NCBI GenBank assembly: GCA_011772755.1
Contig: WVYX01000218.1
Coordinates: 1 to 32,106, forward strand
DNA length: 32,106 nt
Origin: Gemmatimonadales bacterium
GTDB lineage: Bacteria; Gemmatimonadota; Gemmatimonadetes; Gemmatimonadales; GWC2-71-9
Reading direction: 5' to 3'
Shown here: positions 17,496-25,706 of the stretch, in pieces
How positions within the stretch are numbered: position 1 is the first letter of the stretch
Layout: every line of letters starts with the position of its first letter
The notes under the pieces: model-generated
What the model was told of the DNA's origin: nothing
Seen by the model: only the letters and a program-made list of their open reading frames with translations
Databases searched by the model: none
Made by a program: the position numbers and the translations under genes

Positions 17496-18587
17496 TCAGC
17501 CTCGTAGCTGCTCCTGCAGGAATTGCAGCACCGCTGCCTCGTCGCGACGCAGTGCCGCGGAGGGGTGCTCCCGCTCGTCGTGATCGCTCGGCGGTGGTGC
17601 CGACGGGATCTCCAAGACCGCACCACGCAGGTAGGCGTCGATCACAACCGGGTGCACGTAGTACTTGCGGCACACCGCCCGCGTGTTGCCCAGCCGCTTG
17701 GCGACCTGATCCATCGCGTTCGCGACGTTCTGGTTGGAGCTTCGCTCCGAATCGGCCGGCCCCAGGTCCCGCAGCGCCAGGGCTGCGTACACGGTGCCCG
17801 CCCAAGTGCGGAAGTCCTTTGCGGTGACTTCGTGGCCGGTGAGGTGCTGTAAGTACCCGTTGATATCGCCGGAGTCCACCGTCTGGCGGCGCCCGTCACC
17901 ATCGACGTACTTGAACAACTCCTGACCCGGCAGCGTCTGGCAGCGCTGCACGATGCGAGCAATCCGCCGGTCGGTAATCGCGGCTGTGTGGATCACGCCG
18001 CTCTTGCCGCGGAACTCGAACGTGACCTTGGCACCCACAATCTCGACATGGCGGCGACGCAGTGTGGTGAGACCGAAAGAGCGGTTGGCCCTGGTGTAGG
18101 CTTCGCTGCCGACCCGGAACAGGGTTCGCTCTAGGAGCCATACCACCGTGGCCAGTACTTTCTCTCGGGGCAGCCCCCGGCGGGACAGGTCCCGCTCCAC
18201 CCGCTCCCGAATGACCGGTAACACCTCGCTGAACGCGAGCATGCGCCCGAACTTCGACTCATCCCGGGCCTCTCGGAACCGGGGGTGGTAGAGGTATTGC
18301 TTGCGCCCCTTGGCGTCGCGGGCGGTCACCTGGATGTGTCCGTTGGGGTCCGGACAAATCCAGACGTCCGTCCAGGCGGGAGGAATAGCGAGAGCCTTGA
18401 TGCGGGCACGCACCTGCCGATGCCGGATGAGCGCGCCGTCGACATCGTAGTAGGCGAACCCGCGGCCTGCCCCCTTGCGGCGGATGCCGGGTTGGGCGTC
18501 GGTCACGTAATTGAGACCGGCTGCTTTGGCGGTCTCGACGTGTGGATCGGAGCTCTCGTTGGGCAGCTTCAGCGCCTCGGCTTCTAT
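17496..18587 (-). CDS. DNA topoisomerase IB (eukaryotic/poxvirus-type)
   Basis: Relaxes supercoiled DNA by a 3'-phosphotyrosine swivel mechanism. The core is complete: AGLNYVTDAQPGIRRK near the N-terminus, AIPPAWTDVWICPDPNGH, RSFGLTTLRRRHVE (Arg site), FRGKSG (Lys), AKDFRTWAG (Arg) and CRKYYVHP with the likely nucleophile Tyr just before VHP (residue 310 counting from 18587). About 363 aa, a normal bacterial length. The start is the problem. The conserved N-terminus begins before GTG 18506, yet there is no in-frame ATG, GTG or TTG between there and the interior of the upstream basic-protein gene. 18587 is a placeholder at an ATA overlapping that gene's TAG; CTG 18572 or a -1 frameshift are alternatives. 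Confidence 0.9.
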   Translation of the reverse strand: MEAEALKLPNESSDPHVETAKAAGLNYVTDAQPGIRRKGAGRGFAYYDVDGALIRHRQVRARIKALAIPPAWTDVWICPDPNGHIQVTARDAKGRKQYLYHPRFREARDESKFGRMLAFSEVLPVIRERVERDLSRRGLPREKVLATVVWLLERTLFRVGSEAYTRANRSFGLTTLRRRHVEIVGAKVTFEFRGKSGVIHTAAITDRRIARIVQRCQTLPGQELFKYVDGDGRRQTVDSGDINGYLQHLTGHEVTAKDFRTWAGTVYAALALRDLGPADSERSSNQNVANAMDQVAKRLGNTRAVCRKYYVHPVVIDAYLRGAVLEIPSAPPPSDHDEREHPSAALRRDEAAVLQFLQEQLRG

Positions 18588-18892
18588 TTCTTCTTGCGTC
18601 CTTTCGCTAACTCTTTGGCGGTGAGGCTCGCCGCCGCTGTGATCCCTGCCGCAGCGGCGGCGGCGCCGGCAGCCTTGAGGATCTGGCCTGCTTTCTTGGC
18701 GGTGCGCTTCACCCTCCTTCGTTTGGCAGCCCGCTTCGCCTTCCTCCGGCCCGCCCGCAGCGCAGCCTTGGCCCGTTTGCCAGCCTTGCCAGCGGCGCGT
18801 TTGGCCTTCCGCGCGCCCTTGCGGACGGAGCGCTTGGCCGTCTCGGCTCCTTTGCGAACCTTTCGCTGCGCTTTCTTGGCTCGTGTTGCCAT
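18584..18892 (-). CDS. Histone H1-like Lys/Arg/Ala-rich basic protein
   Basis: A 102-aa very basic protein starting MATRAKKAQRK at ATG 18892, behind a clear AGGAGG. The first ~70 residues are runs of Lys, Arg and Ala (for example KGARKAKRAAGKAGKRAK), as in bacterial H1-like or Hc1-type nucleoid proteins. A short Ala-rich, mildly hydrophobic helix follows at about 72-94, then a basic end GRKKK. It probably coats or condenses DNA; the sequence shows only composition, not a fold. Its stop overlaps by 4 nt the first usable position of the topoisomerase IB frame, which strongly suggests shared transcription and a shared chromatin role. Such low-complexity proteins are hard to classify, and an RNA-binding role is also possible. 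Confidence 0.82.
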   Translation of the reverse strand: MATRAKKAQRKVRKGAETAKRSVRKGARKAKRAAGKAGKRAKAALRAGRRKAKRAAKRRRVKRTAKKAGQILKAAGAAAAAAGITAAASLTAKELAKGRKKK

Positions 18893-18897
18893 TCGTT

Positions 18898-18903
18898 CCT
18901 CCT
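18898..18903 (-). promoter_or_regulatory. Shine-Dalgarno of the histone-like gene
   Basis: AGGAGG on the minus strand, 5 nt before ATG 18892. It fixes the start of the basic protein and rejects a longer version from about 19081 whose extra residues would lie in the divergent promoter region. Confidence 0.7.
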
Positions 18904-19057
18904 GGGTTGTCTCGGAAGCTCCGCAATCTGGCGACCTCGGCCGTATAGTACAAAGAGCAGTGGCGCAGCGGCGGTGCCACAGTAGGGCTCCCGAGAGCCG
19001 CGCCTGGGGAGCCCGGGCGAGCATGCAAGGATGCGGTTGAGAAGCGGTGGGCTTGTG

Positions 19058-19085
19058 TGGCATGATATAATTTATTACCATGCCA
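19058..19085 (+). promoter_or_regulatory. Extended -10 promoter inside a TGGCATG/CATGCCA palindrome
   Basis: TGATATAAT (19063-19071) is a perfect extended -10 element (TGn plus TATAAT), with no good -35. It sits inside an inverted repeat of 7-bp arms TGGCATG (19058-19064) and CATGCCA (19079-19085) with a 14-nt spacer. The AT-rich patch stands out in this GC-rich DNA. The next rightward gene is an XRE-type regulator starting at 19111, so the palindrome is probably its own operator (inference). Confidence 0.6.
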
Positions 19086-19110
19086 TGAAATTAATGAGTG
19101 GGCAACTCCT

Positions 19111-19767
19111 TTGGCGCTCACGGCCAAACGGGTGGGTCGACCGAAGCACGAATTGGCGAGGGCCGAGCATCTGGTGACTCGCCGCGTGCGGGCCCTAATG
19201 CACCTCGCGCACGAGGGCAACCTGGGAGAGGCCAGCAGGATTGCCGGACTTCCCTATCCTACACTGCGCGATCTGTATACTGGCCGGACGGTCAATCCGA
19301 GCCTGAGAACGCTCGAGGCCCTGGCCGATTGCTACAGGATCCCTTTGGAGTGGTTTCGAGACGAGGAAGAGCCAGAGGAGGTGCCGGCTGAGGGATTGGT
19401 GGGGTTCCTGCCGCCCCATCCCAGCGAGGCCCGGGGCCGACCCCATCTGCGGGAGGTGCTGATCCCGTTTGCGGCGTGGCCCATGTACCGCGCCTTCACA
19501 CTCCTGGAGGCACGGTTGGCCGGTATGCCTCCCAGCCCCGACCGGCCCGTCGTGGGCGAGGCTACCGGCGATGCCTTCAGGTTCCGGCTCACGACGTTTC
19601 TGTTTCAGCCGCTGCTGGCGGCGGAGCGGGCAGGCGAAGCTGGAGCCGTGCTGCCCGCTCCTGCAGCTGAGGCACGCCCAGAGGCCGTGGAAGGCTGGGT
19701 GGAGAAGCTGACGATCCTGGGCAGAATGTGGAGTGCTGTGCTGCCGGACCTTGTGGGCTCAGCGTGA
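19111..19767 (+). CDS. XRE/Cro-CI-family DNA-binding regulator with unknown C-terminal domain
   Basis: Predicted 218-aa cytoplasmic regulator. A helix-turn-helix of the Cro/CI type occupies about residues 24-88, with the recognisable pattern ASRIAGLPYPTLRDLYTG then SLRTLEALADCYRIPLEWF. The C-terminal half (about 100-218) is helical, rich in Pro and Ala, and unfamiliar. The only start near the 5' end of the frame is TTG 19111, with GTG 19132 as an alternative, and neither has a clear ribosome site. A short leader after the -10 element at 19066 would put the transcript start about 35 nt upstream. It is divergent from the histone-like/topoisomerase genes and could regulate them as well as itself. 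Confidence 0.8.
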   Translation: MALTAKRVGRPKHELARAEHLVTRRVRALMHLAHEGNLGEASRIAGLPYPTLRDLYTGRTVNPSLRTLEALADCYRIPLEWFRDEEEPEEVPAEGLVGFLPPHPSEARGRPHLREVLIPFAAWPMYRAFTLLEARLAGMPPSPDRPVVGEATGDAFRFRLTTFLFQPLLAAERAGEAGAVLPAPAAEARPEAVEGWVEKLTILGRMWSAVLPDLVGSA

Positions 19768-19815
19768 CGGGTCCGGACCAGGCCGTCACGGCGCGCGGCG
19801 AAGGGCGAAGCGGTG

Positions 19816-20280
19816 TCAGTCCTGCTGAACCTCTAGGACATCGCCGGTACGAATCACGCCCGATCGAACTACGCGGGCGCAAATCCCGCCCCGGCCTTTC
19901 CCAAGGGCTTTCGTCATGCCGTGCTGGGTGATCGACTGGATGTAGCCGCAGGGGGGTCTCGGCCGGTCGAATTCCAATAGCGCTTCGCCGACGGTGAATC
20001 GCCCTCCCGCCAACTCATCGAGGCGAACGCCCCGTGTCACGATGTTCCGGCGGTGCTCGCCACTGGTGACGTGCACGTCTGTCCCGGCGGTGATCTCGTC
20101 CAGGGCTTCTGCTTCGATCAGCGTCACCTGGCACTCGTCGAGGCCCGACCAATGACCTGCCCGGGTCATGTACCGGTCTCCGAGTAGCCCACCGCCGGCC
20201 ACGGCCTCGACCTCCTCGACTCGTTCCATGGGTGCCCCGCCCCTGGGAGTGATGAAGATCGCCTCGACGACACCTTGCAT
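19816..20280 (-). CDS. MOSC domain-containing protein
   Basis: Predicted 154-aa stand-alone MOSC domain, the sulfur-carrier fold also found at the C-terminus of molybdenum cofactor sulfurases. The order of elements fits: GGLLGDRY (residues 30-37), QVTLIEAEAL, HRRNIVTRGV with the conserved Asn, PPCGYI with the likely sulfur-accepting Cys, and GRGGICARVV near the end. ATG 20280 has GGAGG 8 nt upstream. It starts 67 nt after the stop of the lipoprotein gene in the same direction, so co-transcription is plausible but functionally unexplained. A role in metal-sulfur or sulfane-sulfur transfer is a family-level guess. Confidence 0.9.
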   Translation of the reverse strand: MQGVVEAIFITPRGGAPMERVEEVEAVAGGGLLGDRYMTRAGHWSGLDECQVTLIEAEALDEITAGTDVHVTSGEHRRNIVTRGVRLDELAGGRFTVGEALLEFDRPRPPCGYIQSITQHGMTKALGKGRGGICARVVRSGVIRTGDVLEVQQD

Positions 20281-20347
20281 CAGCGGCTCCTCCGAGTTGT
20301 TCGTGAAGATGGAGAGTCTGGCGGCGCAGCAGAGCCTTTTCCCAGGG

Positions 20348-21088
20348 CTACGGCCAATTGAGCGCGCTCGCGTCCAATTCGACCCACGCCAGCACTAGGA
20401 CTCCGTCCAGCACGGCGGGGCGGAATCGCTGCAGCGCGACCCACTCGACCAGGTAGTCGTCGACGGAGGCATTCCCGGATCCCCGCGTCATGCTTCCGGT
20501 CAGCGCTCTGCCGCGGGCGTCGACGAGCACCTTCATGCGGAACGAGCGCAGGCTGCGCAATAGAGCCCACTCTTCCCGTGTGAGCCGCGGCAGGGACCGT
20601 CGCGCCTGCCGGTGTGGAGCCGATTGGCGTATCGCTTCTGGCGGGCAGTACGCGGCGCGCTCTAGCACCAGGGTCGGGTTCGGGCCCGTCGCGACACGCA
20701 ACCGCACCCCCCACGCGTTCTCCGGCGGCTGCGGGCGCACTGTCGACTGCGCGGAGCGCTGCAGCACGTCGGCAGTGTCTGGTCCGTAGCCGCTCTCCAG
20801 CACCCTGACATGGGTGAGTTCGCCCTCGATGCCGAATGCGAGGGAGAACAGCAGGTTGGCGCGCGGATAGCTGAAGGTCACCTCGCCAATGGCCCGGGCC
20901 AGGGCCGCCGAGTCGACCACCTGGTTGATGTGGGGCAGGTCTTCGGGAACGCTGTCCGGTTGGCAGGAAGACTCTGCGCGCGCCACCACAGCCCTCCAGT
21001 CGACTGTAGTCCGGTCCACCGTAGCAGGACCGGCGCACCCGCTGCTGGCGGCGCCAATCACGAGAAGCAGATGCCGTGGGTGGATCAC
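20348..21088 (-). CDS. Putative lipoprotein with two TonB C-terminal-like repeats
   Basis: Predicted 246-aa envelope protein. The GTG at 21088 is preferred because a short basic segment is followed at once by a hydrophobic stretch and a lipobox-like ASSGC (Cys18); a TTG at 21151 would bury the signal behind a polar leader. The mature protein has two regions with the sequence rhythm of the TonB C-terminal domain: about 67-140 (SLAFGIEGELTHVRVLESG) and about 185-246 (FRMKVLVDARGRALTGSM, then FRPAVLDGVLVLAWVEL). No central TonB membrane anchor or Pro-rich spacer is present, so it is not a standard TonB. It may sit on a membrane face and bind an envelope partner. Moderate confidence in the fold, low in function. 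Confidence 0.72.
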   Translation of the reverse strand: MIHPRHLLLVIGAASSGCAGPATVDRTTVDWRAVVARAESSCQPDSVPEDLPHINQVVDSAALARAIGEVTFSYPRANLLFSLAFGIEGELTHVRVLESGYGPDTADVLQRSAQSTVRPQPPENAWGVRLRVATGPNPTLVLERAAYCPPEAIRQSAPHRQARRSLPRLTREEWALLRSLRSFRMKVLVDARGRALTGSMTRGSGNASVDDYLVEWVALQRFRPAVLDGVLVLAWVELDASALNWP

Positions 21089-21261
21089 CTCAGTGTGATA
21101 CTTCCCCTGGCATTGCCGGTTCCCGAGCTTCGGTTCGGGGCCGGCGGACAAATGGGGGGCACCTTGCGCTTCCCTGGAGATTCGGCCACATCTGTCACAG
21201 AGTCGTTCTCACCTCGCGGCTTCGAGGGCTACAGCTGACTGCACCAACTTGGAGGCCGGTC

Positions 21262-22215
21262 ATGGAACATCGCAACGTCACACGGCGGGATTTCGTCGTG
21301 ATGGGGGCGACGGGAACGGCGGCCCTGCTCCTGAATCGCGGGCTCCCCTTGGATGTCGGTCTGCCTATGCCCGAGCGTCCCTTGGGCCGAACCGGGCATC
21401 AGGTTCGCCTGTTCAGCCTGGGTGGCCAGGCCACGATCGAGCAGCCGGGCACGCGCGATCAGTCGCTGGCCATCATCAATCGGGCAATCGATCTGGGGGT
21501 GAACTACATCGATACCGCCGCCCGGTACGGTCGGGGTATCAGCCAGACCTACATCGGGGAGGTCATGGCGACGCGGCGACATGAAGTTTTCCTGGCCACC
21601 AAGACGCACGACCGCAGCCGTGATGGCTCGCTGCGTCTTCTCGAGGAGAGTCTGCGCCTGCTTCAGACCGATCACCTCGATCTGTGGCAGCTTCACAATG
21701 TCAGGACCACCGAGGATCTGGACCGGATCTTCGGCAGCGACGGCGCCATCGAGGCACTGCAGCAGGCCCGCGAGGAGAAAGTTGTTCGCTTTCTCGGCAT
21801 CACAGGGCACTACGACCCGGCGGTGCTCATGGAGGGCCTGAATCGGTTCGAGTTCGACACGATCCTGATGGCGCTCAACCCTGCCGACCCACATCATCTG
21901 CCGTTCGTAGACCAGTTGTTGCCGCTGGCGAATCGCAAACAGATGGGCGTGATTGGCATGAAGATCCCGGCCCGCGGCCGGCTCTTCCGGGAAGGCGGCA
22001 TTACGTCGATGAAGGACGCCATGACCTACGTGCTGACTCTCCCCGTCAGCACGGTGATCGTGGGCTGCGATACGGTGCAGCAGCTTGAGGAGAACGTGTC
22101 CATCGCCACTGACTTCCGGCCGCTCTCGCGGGACCACATGGCCCGCCTGGAGAAGCTGACGGCGCACTATGCCAAGGAGGCTGCGTTCTTCAAGAAGGGG
22201 GCTGCCGGATTCTAG
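21262..22215 (+). CDS. Tat-exported aldo/keto reductase
   Basis: Predicted 317-aa AKR-fold oxidoreductase. ATG 21262 has GGAGG 6 nt upstream. The leader TRRDFVVMGATGTAALLL (residues 7-24) is a twin-arginine signal, so the enzyme should be folded with cofactor before export or membrane anchoring. The catalytic tetrad is intact: Asp84 and Tyr89 in YIDTAARYG, Lys114 in ATKTHD and His145 in WQLHNV. The phosphate-binding end near TVIVGCDTVQQLEENV is also present, so NADP(H) binding is likely. Tat-exported AKRs are known but the physiological substrate is usually undefined. Neighbours (VPS10 gene 212 nt downstream) give no clear pathway. Confidence 0.92.
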   Translation: MEHRNVTRRDFVVMGATGTAALLLNRGLPLDVGLPMPERPLGRTGHQVRLFSLGGQATIEQPGTRDQSLAIINRAIDLGVNYIDTAARYGRGISQTYIGEVMATRRHEVFLATKTHDRSRDGSLRLLEESLRLLQTDHLDLWQLHNVRTTEDLDRIFGSDGAIEALQQAREEKVVRFLGITGHYDPAVLMEGLNRFEFDTILMALNPADPHHLPFVDQLLPLANRKQMGVIGMKIPARGRLFREGGITSMKDAMTYVLTLPVSTVIVGCDTVQQLEENVSIATDFRPLSRDHMARLEKLTAHYAKEAAFFKKGAAGF

Positions 22216-22427
22216 GGGCGCCGTACGGGTGATCAGGATATGGAGTGATGTGGAGGCGGGGTTGGACAGCATGATTCGGAGGCAGGAGGCGGCAGCGAGC
22301 GGCAGATGGAGAATACCGTCATTCCTTGGCTGGGCGGGGAGGAGCGCGGGGCGGCTGTAATACCGCAGTCCAAGGTCTCTCGAGTGGGTTTCGCACCTGC
22401 TTGTCTATCAGACCGAGGGTCGATCCA

Positions 22428-25400
22428 ATGCAACTGCTAGCGTGGTCTCGCGGGCGAGGTCCGCTGTTCCTGGGCGTCGCCATCCTGATGTTCTTGTCCG
22501 TCGCGCCGTCAGACTCCGCGGCTCAGGTCACTGCGGACGTCGTAGAGGGGCTCGAGTGGCGTCAGATCGGTCCCGCGGTGATGGGTGGCCGTATCTCCGA
22601 CCTCGCGGTGGTGGAATCGAATCCCGCGGTCTTCTATGTCGGCGTGGCCAGTGGTGGGCTCTGGAAGACCACCAACCACGGCACCACATGGGAGCCGCTG
22701 TTCGACGATCAGCCAACCGCTTCCATCGGTGCCGTCACGCTGGCTCCGTCGAATCCCAACGTCGTCTGGGTCGGCACAGGTGAGCCCCAGAATCGGCAGA
22801 GTTCGCCATGGGGGGACGGCGTGTACAAGTCGACCGATGGGGGTCGGACATGGGAGTTCTTGGGGCTCGCGGAGACCCGCCACATCGGCCGCATTGTCAT
22901 ACACCCGCAGAATCCGGACATCGTGTACGTGGCTGCGGTCGGTCACCTGTGGGGGGCCAACCCGGAGCGAGGTGTGTTCAAGACCACGGACGGAGGGAAG
23001 ACCTGGTCAAGGGTGCTGTTCGCGGACGAGAACACCGGGGCCATCGATCTGGTCATGGACCCCGGAGACCCACGGACGCTGTTCGCGGCCATGTATCAGC
23101 GTCGCCGCACAGCGTTCGGTTTCAACGGCGGCGGGCCGGGTAGTGGGATCTATCGTACCACCGACGGCGGTGCCTCTTGGAAGGAGCTTACGGAGGGATT
23201 GCCGACGGGAGATATGGGCCGGATCGGCCTCGACGTCTACCGGCGCGACGGGAATCTGGTGTTCGCCGTGGTTGAAGCCCAGCGCTCCCAAGGTCGCGGT
23301 GTCTATCGCTCTACGGACCGGGGCGAGACCTGGGAGATGTTGAGTGAGACCAACCCGCGCCCGATGTACTTCAGCCTGCTGCGGATCGATCCCAACGATC
23401 CTGAGCGCATCTACCTGGGCGGGGTGCAGCTCCACGTGTCGGACGACGGCGGCAAGAATTTCCGCGATGATGGAGCCCCTGGCGTGCATTCCGATCACCA
23501 TGCTCTGTGGATCGATCCCAGCAACTCCAACCACCTGATCATGGGAAGCGACGGTGGGATATCGGTCACGTTCGACCGGGCTCGGAACTGGCGGATGTAC
23601 GACAACCTCCCTATCGGCCAGTTCTACGAGATCGGCGTGGACATGCGGGATCCGTACTACGTCTGCGGCGGGTTGCAGGACAACGGTTCCTGGTGCGGTC
23701 CGAGCGCCACGTATTCTCGGCGCGGCATCCTAAACGCCGATTGGTACAATATCCACGGGGGCGACGGCTTTTACACCCAGATCGATCCCGATGACCACAC
23801 CGTGGTGTTTGCCGAGTCCCAGAACGGCAACATCTCTCGGGTGGACATTGTCACAGGCGAGCGGCAGTCCATTCGACCGTTGCCGCGGCCCCAGGCCACG
23901 GAGGAGGAGCAGGAAGAAGCACCGCAGCAACGGCGCTACCGTTGGAACTGGAATACGCCCCTGGTCCTGTCGTCCCACGATCGCGCGACCATCTATGCCG
24001 GGGCCAACGTGCTGCTCAAGTCCACCGACCGGGGATACACCTGGGAGGAGATCAGTCCCGACCTCACCAAGCAGATCGATCGGATGGAACTCCCCATCAT
24101 GGGCGTGAAGCCGACGGCTGCGATGCTGTCGCGCCATGACGGGGTCTCCACGTACGGCAACATCACCACGATCAGCGAGTCGCCGATCAATGCTCAGGTG
24201 GTGTACGTCGGCACGGACGACGGCAACGTCCTGGGTACCCGCGACGGGGGTGCCACCTGGACTGATCTAACGCAGAGAGTGCGCAATCTGCCCGAACGCA
24301 CCTATGTCAGTCGGGTGGTCGCTTCGCGGTTCGACGAAGGGACGGTGTACGCAACCTTCGATGGCCATTACAACGACGACTACAAGCCGTACGTCTACGT
24401 CAGCGACGACCATGGGCGGAACTGGAGGCTGATCACCGAGGGGTTGCCAGACTGGTCTGTGAATATCATCGCGGAGCACCCCCGCCTATCGAATCTGCTG
24501 TTCGTGGGCAACGAGGTGGGCGTATACTTCTCAGTCGACCGTGGTGCGCACTGGGTGCGGCTCAAGAACAACCTGCCAACGGTGCCGGTGGACGACATCG
24601 TGATCCACCCGCGGGAGAATGACCTGGTCATTGGCACTCATGGGCGCAGCATCTGGATCCTCGACGACATCACGCCGCTGGAGCACCTCACGGCCGAGGT
24701 GCTAGCCGCGCCGGCTCACCTGTTCCCGGTGCGCACCGCAACGATCTTCAATGTCTATTCACCCCAGGGTTGGTCTCCGGGTGCGTTCTCGGCCCCCAAT
24801 CCGCCGGTGGGTGCCTTGATCCGCTACTACCTGAAGGACGATTTGCAGGCACCGACGGCAGTGGCCGGGGATGCCGGCACAAACGGGCAGCAGGCGGATC
24901 AGGAGGACGAAGAACCCAAGGCGAAGATCACTGTCCTCGATGCGGATGGCGCGACCGTCGGTGAGGTGGAAGGTCCGGGAAAGGCCGGCGTGCAGGAGGT
25001 CGTGTGGAACTTGCGACTGCCGCCACCGTTCGAGGTGGACCCGGAACAACAGCAGCAGTTCGGTTTCTTCGGTCGGCCCCCGGGCCCCCGGGTGCTCCCC
25101 GGCACCTACACCGTGCGCCTCGAGGCAGCCGGGGCGACTGCCACGACCGAGCTCGTGGTGGAGGGCGATCCCCGGATCGACATCGCTCGCGCTGACCTGG
25201 AGGAGCGCCAGGACGCGCTCATGAGCCTATACGCCCTGGCGAAGCCGCTGTACCAAGCTACTAGGGCCGTGCAACGGCTCAACGAGCAGCTCTCCAGCGT
25301 CCAACAGCTCCTCAGGCAACACGAGGACGCCCCCGAAGAGCTAGCGGAGCAGACTCGGGCAATCCGCAGGGACGTAGGTGACCTCGGTCGCGAGCTGAAT

Positions 25401-25634
25401 CGGGCTCGCAGCGGAGCATCCAGAGCCTTCTCCGGGCTGGACCGCGTAACCGCGCGCCCCACAGCCGATCAGAAGTGGCAGATCGACGATGGCTGGAACA
25501 AGGCGAACGAGCTGATTCCGCAGCTGAACGAAGTCATCAGCGATAGGATGCCGGCGCTCTATCGCATGCTCGATGAGCACGGCATCCGTCCCGACCCCGG
25601 CAAGACGGTGGAGGTGCCGAAGCGGCCCAACTGA
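22428..25634 (+). CDS. Exported VPS10/sortilin-type beta-propeller protein with Asp-box repeats
   Basis: Predicted 1068-aa exported protein. ATG 22428 has GAGGG about 8 nt upstream and opens a signal peptide ending SAA|Q. At least nine Asp-box (BNR) turns occur, such as STDGGRTW, TTDGGKTW, TTDGGASW, STDRGETW, STDRGYTW, TRDGGATW and SDDHGRNW, giving one or two large propellers over about residues 40-760. An acidic linker with QQADQEDEEPKAK follows, then a FlgD/Ig-like beta domain (about 820-910) and a coiled-coil region (about 920-1005, RLNEQLSSVQQLLRQHED). Related bacterial proteins are annotated as VPS10 domain or sialidase-like, but no sialidase Arg triad can be assigned here. It is probably a periplasmic or surface binding scaffold. 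Confidence 0.9.
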   Translation: MQLLAWSRGRGPLFLGVAILMFLSVAPSDSAAQVTADVVEGLEWRQIGPAVMGGRISDLAVVESNPAVFYVGVASGGLWKTTNHGTTWEPLFDDQPTASIGAVTLAPSNPNVVWVGTGEPQNRQSSPWGDGVYKSTDGGRTWEFLGLAETRHIGRIVIHPQNPDIVYVAAVGHLWGANPERGVFKTTDGGKTWSRVLFADENTGAIDLVMDPGDPRTLFAAMYQRRRTAFGFNGGGPGSGIYRTTDGGASWKELTEGLPTGDMGRIGLDVYRRDGNLVFAVVEAQRSQGRGVYRSTDRGETWEMLSETNPRPMYFSLLRIDPNDPERIYLGGVQLHVSDDGGKNFRDDGAPGVHSDHHALWIDPSNSNHLIMGSDGGISVTFDRARNWRMYDNLPIGQFYEIGVDMRDPYYVCGGLQDNGSWCGPSATYSRRGILNADWYNIHGGDGFYTQIDPDDHTVVFAESQNGNISRVDIVTGERQSIRPLPRPQATEEEQEEAPQQRRYRWNWNTPLVLSSHDRATIYAGANVLLKSTDRGYTWEEISPDLTKQIDRMELPIMGVKPTAAMLSRHDGVSTYGNITTISESPINAQVVYVGTDDGNVLGTRDGGATWTDLTQRVRNLPERTYVSRVVASRFDEGTVYATFDGHYNDDYKPYVYVSDDHGRNWRLITEGLPDWSVNIIAEHPRLSNLLFVGNEVGVYFSVDRGAHWVRLKNNLPTVPVDDIVIHPRENDLVIGTHGRSIWILDDITPLEHLTAEVLAAPAHLFPVRTATIFNVYSPQGWSPGAFSAPNPPVGALIRYYLKDDLQAPTAVAGDAGTNGQQADQEDEEPKAKITVLDADGATVGEVEGPGKAGVQEVVWNLRLPPPFEVDPEQQQQFGFFGRPPGPRVLPGTYTVRLEAAGATATTELVVEGDPRIDIARADLEERQDALMSLYALAKPLYQATRAVQRLNEQLSSVQQLLRQHEDAPEELAEQTRAIRRDVGDLGRELNRARSGASRAFSGLDRVTARPTADQKWQIDDGWNKANELIPQLNEVISDRMPALYRMLDEHGIRPDPGKTVEVPKRPN

Positions 25635-25639
25635 GAGGC

Positions 25640-25706
25640 AGTAAGGAGTGAGGGGTGAGAAGTGAGGAGTGTGCTACTCCTCACTCCTTACCCCTTACCG
25701 CTCACT
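25640..25706. terminator. 31-bp imperfect hairpin between convergent genes
   Basis: Left arm 25640-25670 and right arm 25676-25706 pair at 25 of 31 positions around a 5-nt loop; the innermost 10 bp (AGTGAGGAGT/ACTCCTCACT) are perfect. Each arm is made of near-repeats of GAGTGAGG/AAGGAGT. It lies 6 nt after the VPS10 stop, and its right arm includes the TAA and last codons of the M14 gene, so it can end both transcripts. No T-run is present. Confidence 0.6.

Noticed and set aside
18588-19220. Long N-terminal extension of the topoisomerase IB frame to an ATG at 19220
   Set aside because: The extra ~210 residues are the alternative frame of the histone-like gene and promoter region, with low-complexity Gln/Gly/Arg content and no homology to topoisomerase N-termini.
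21229-22272. 347-codon open frame on the minus strand
   Set aside because: Antisense to the aldo/keto reductase, whose catalytic tetrad is complete.
25640-25706. CRISPR-like or satellite array
   Set aside because: The repeats are short, degenerate and unspaced, and arranged as two complementary arms; no spacers and no cas genes.
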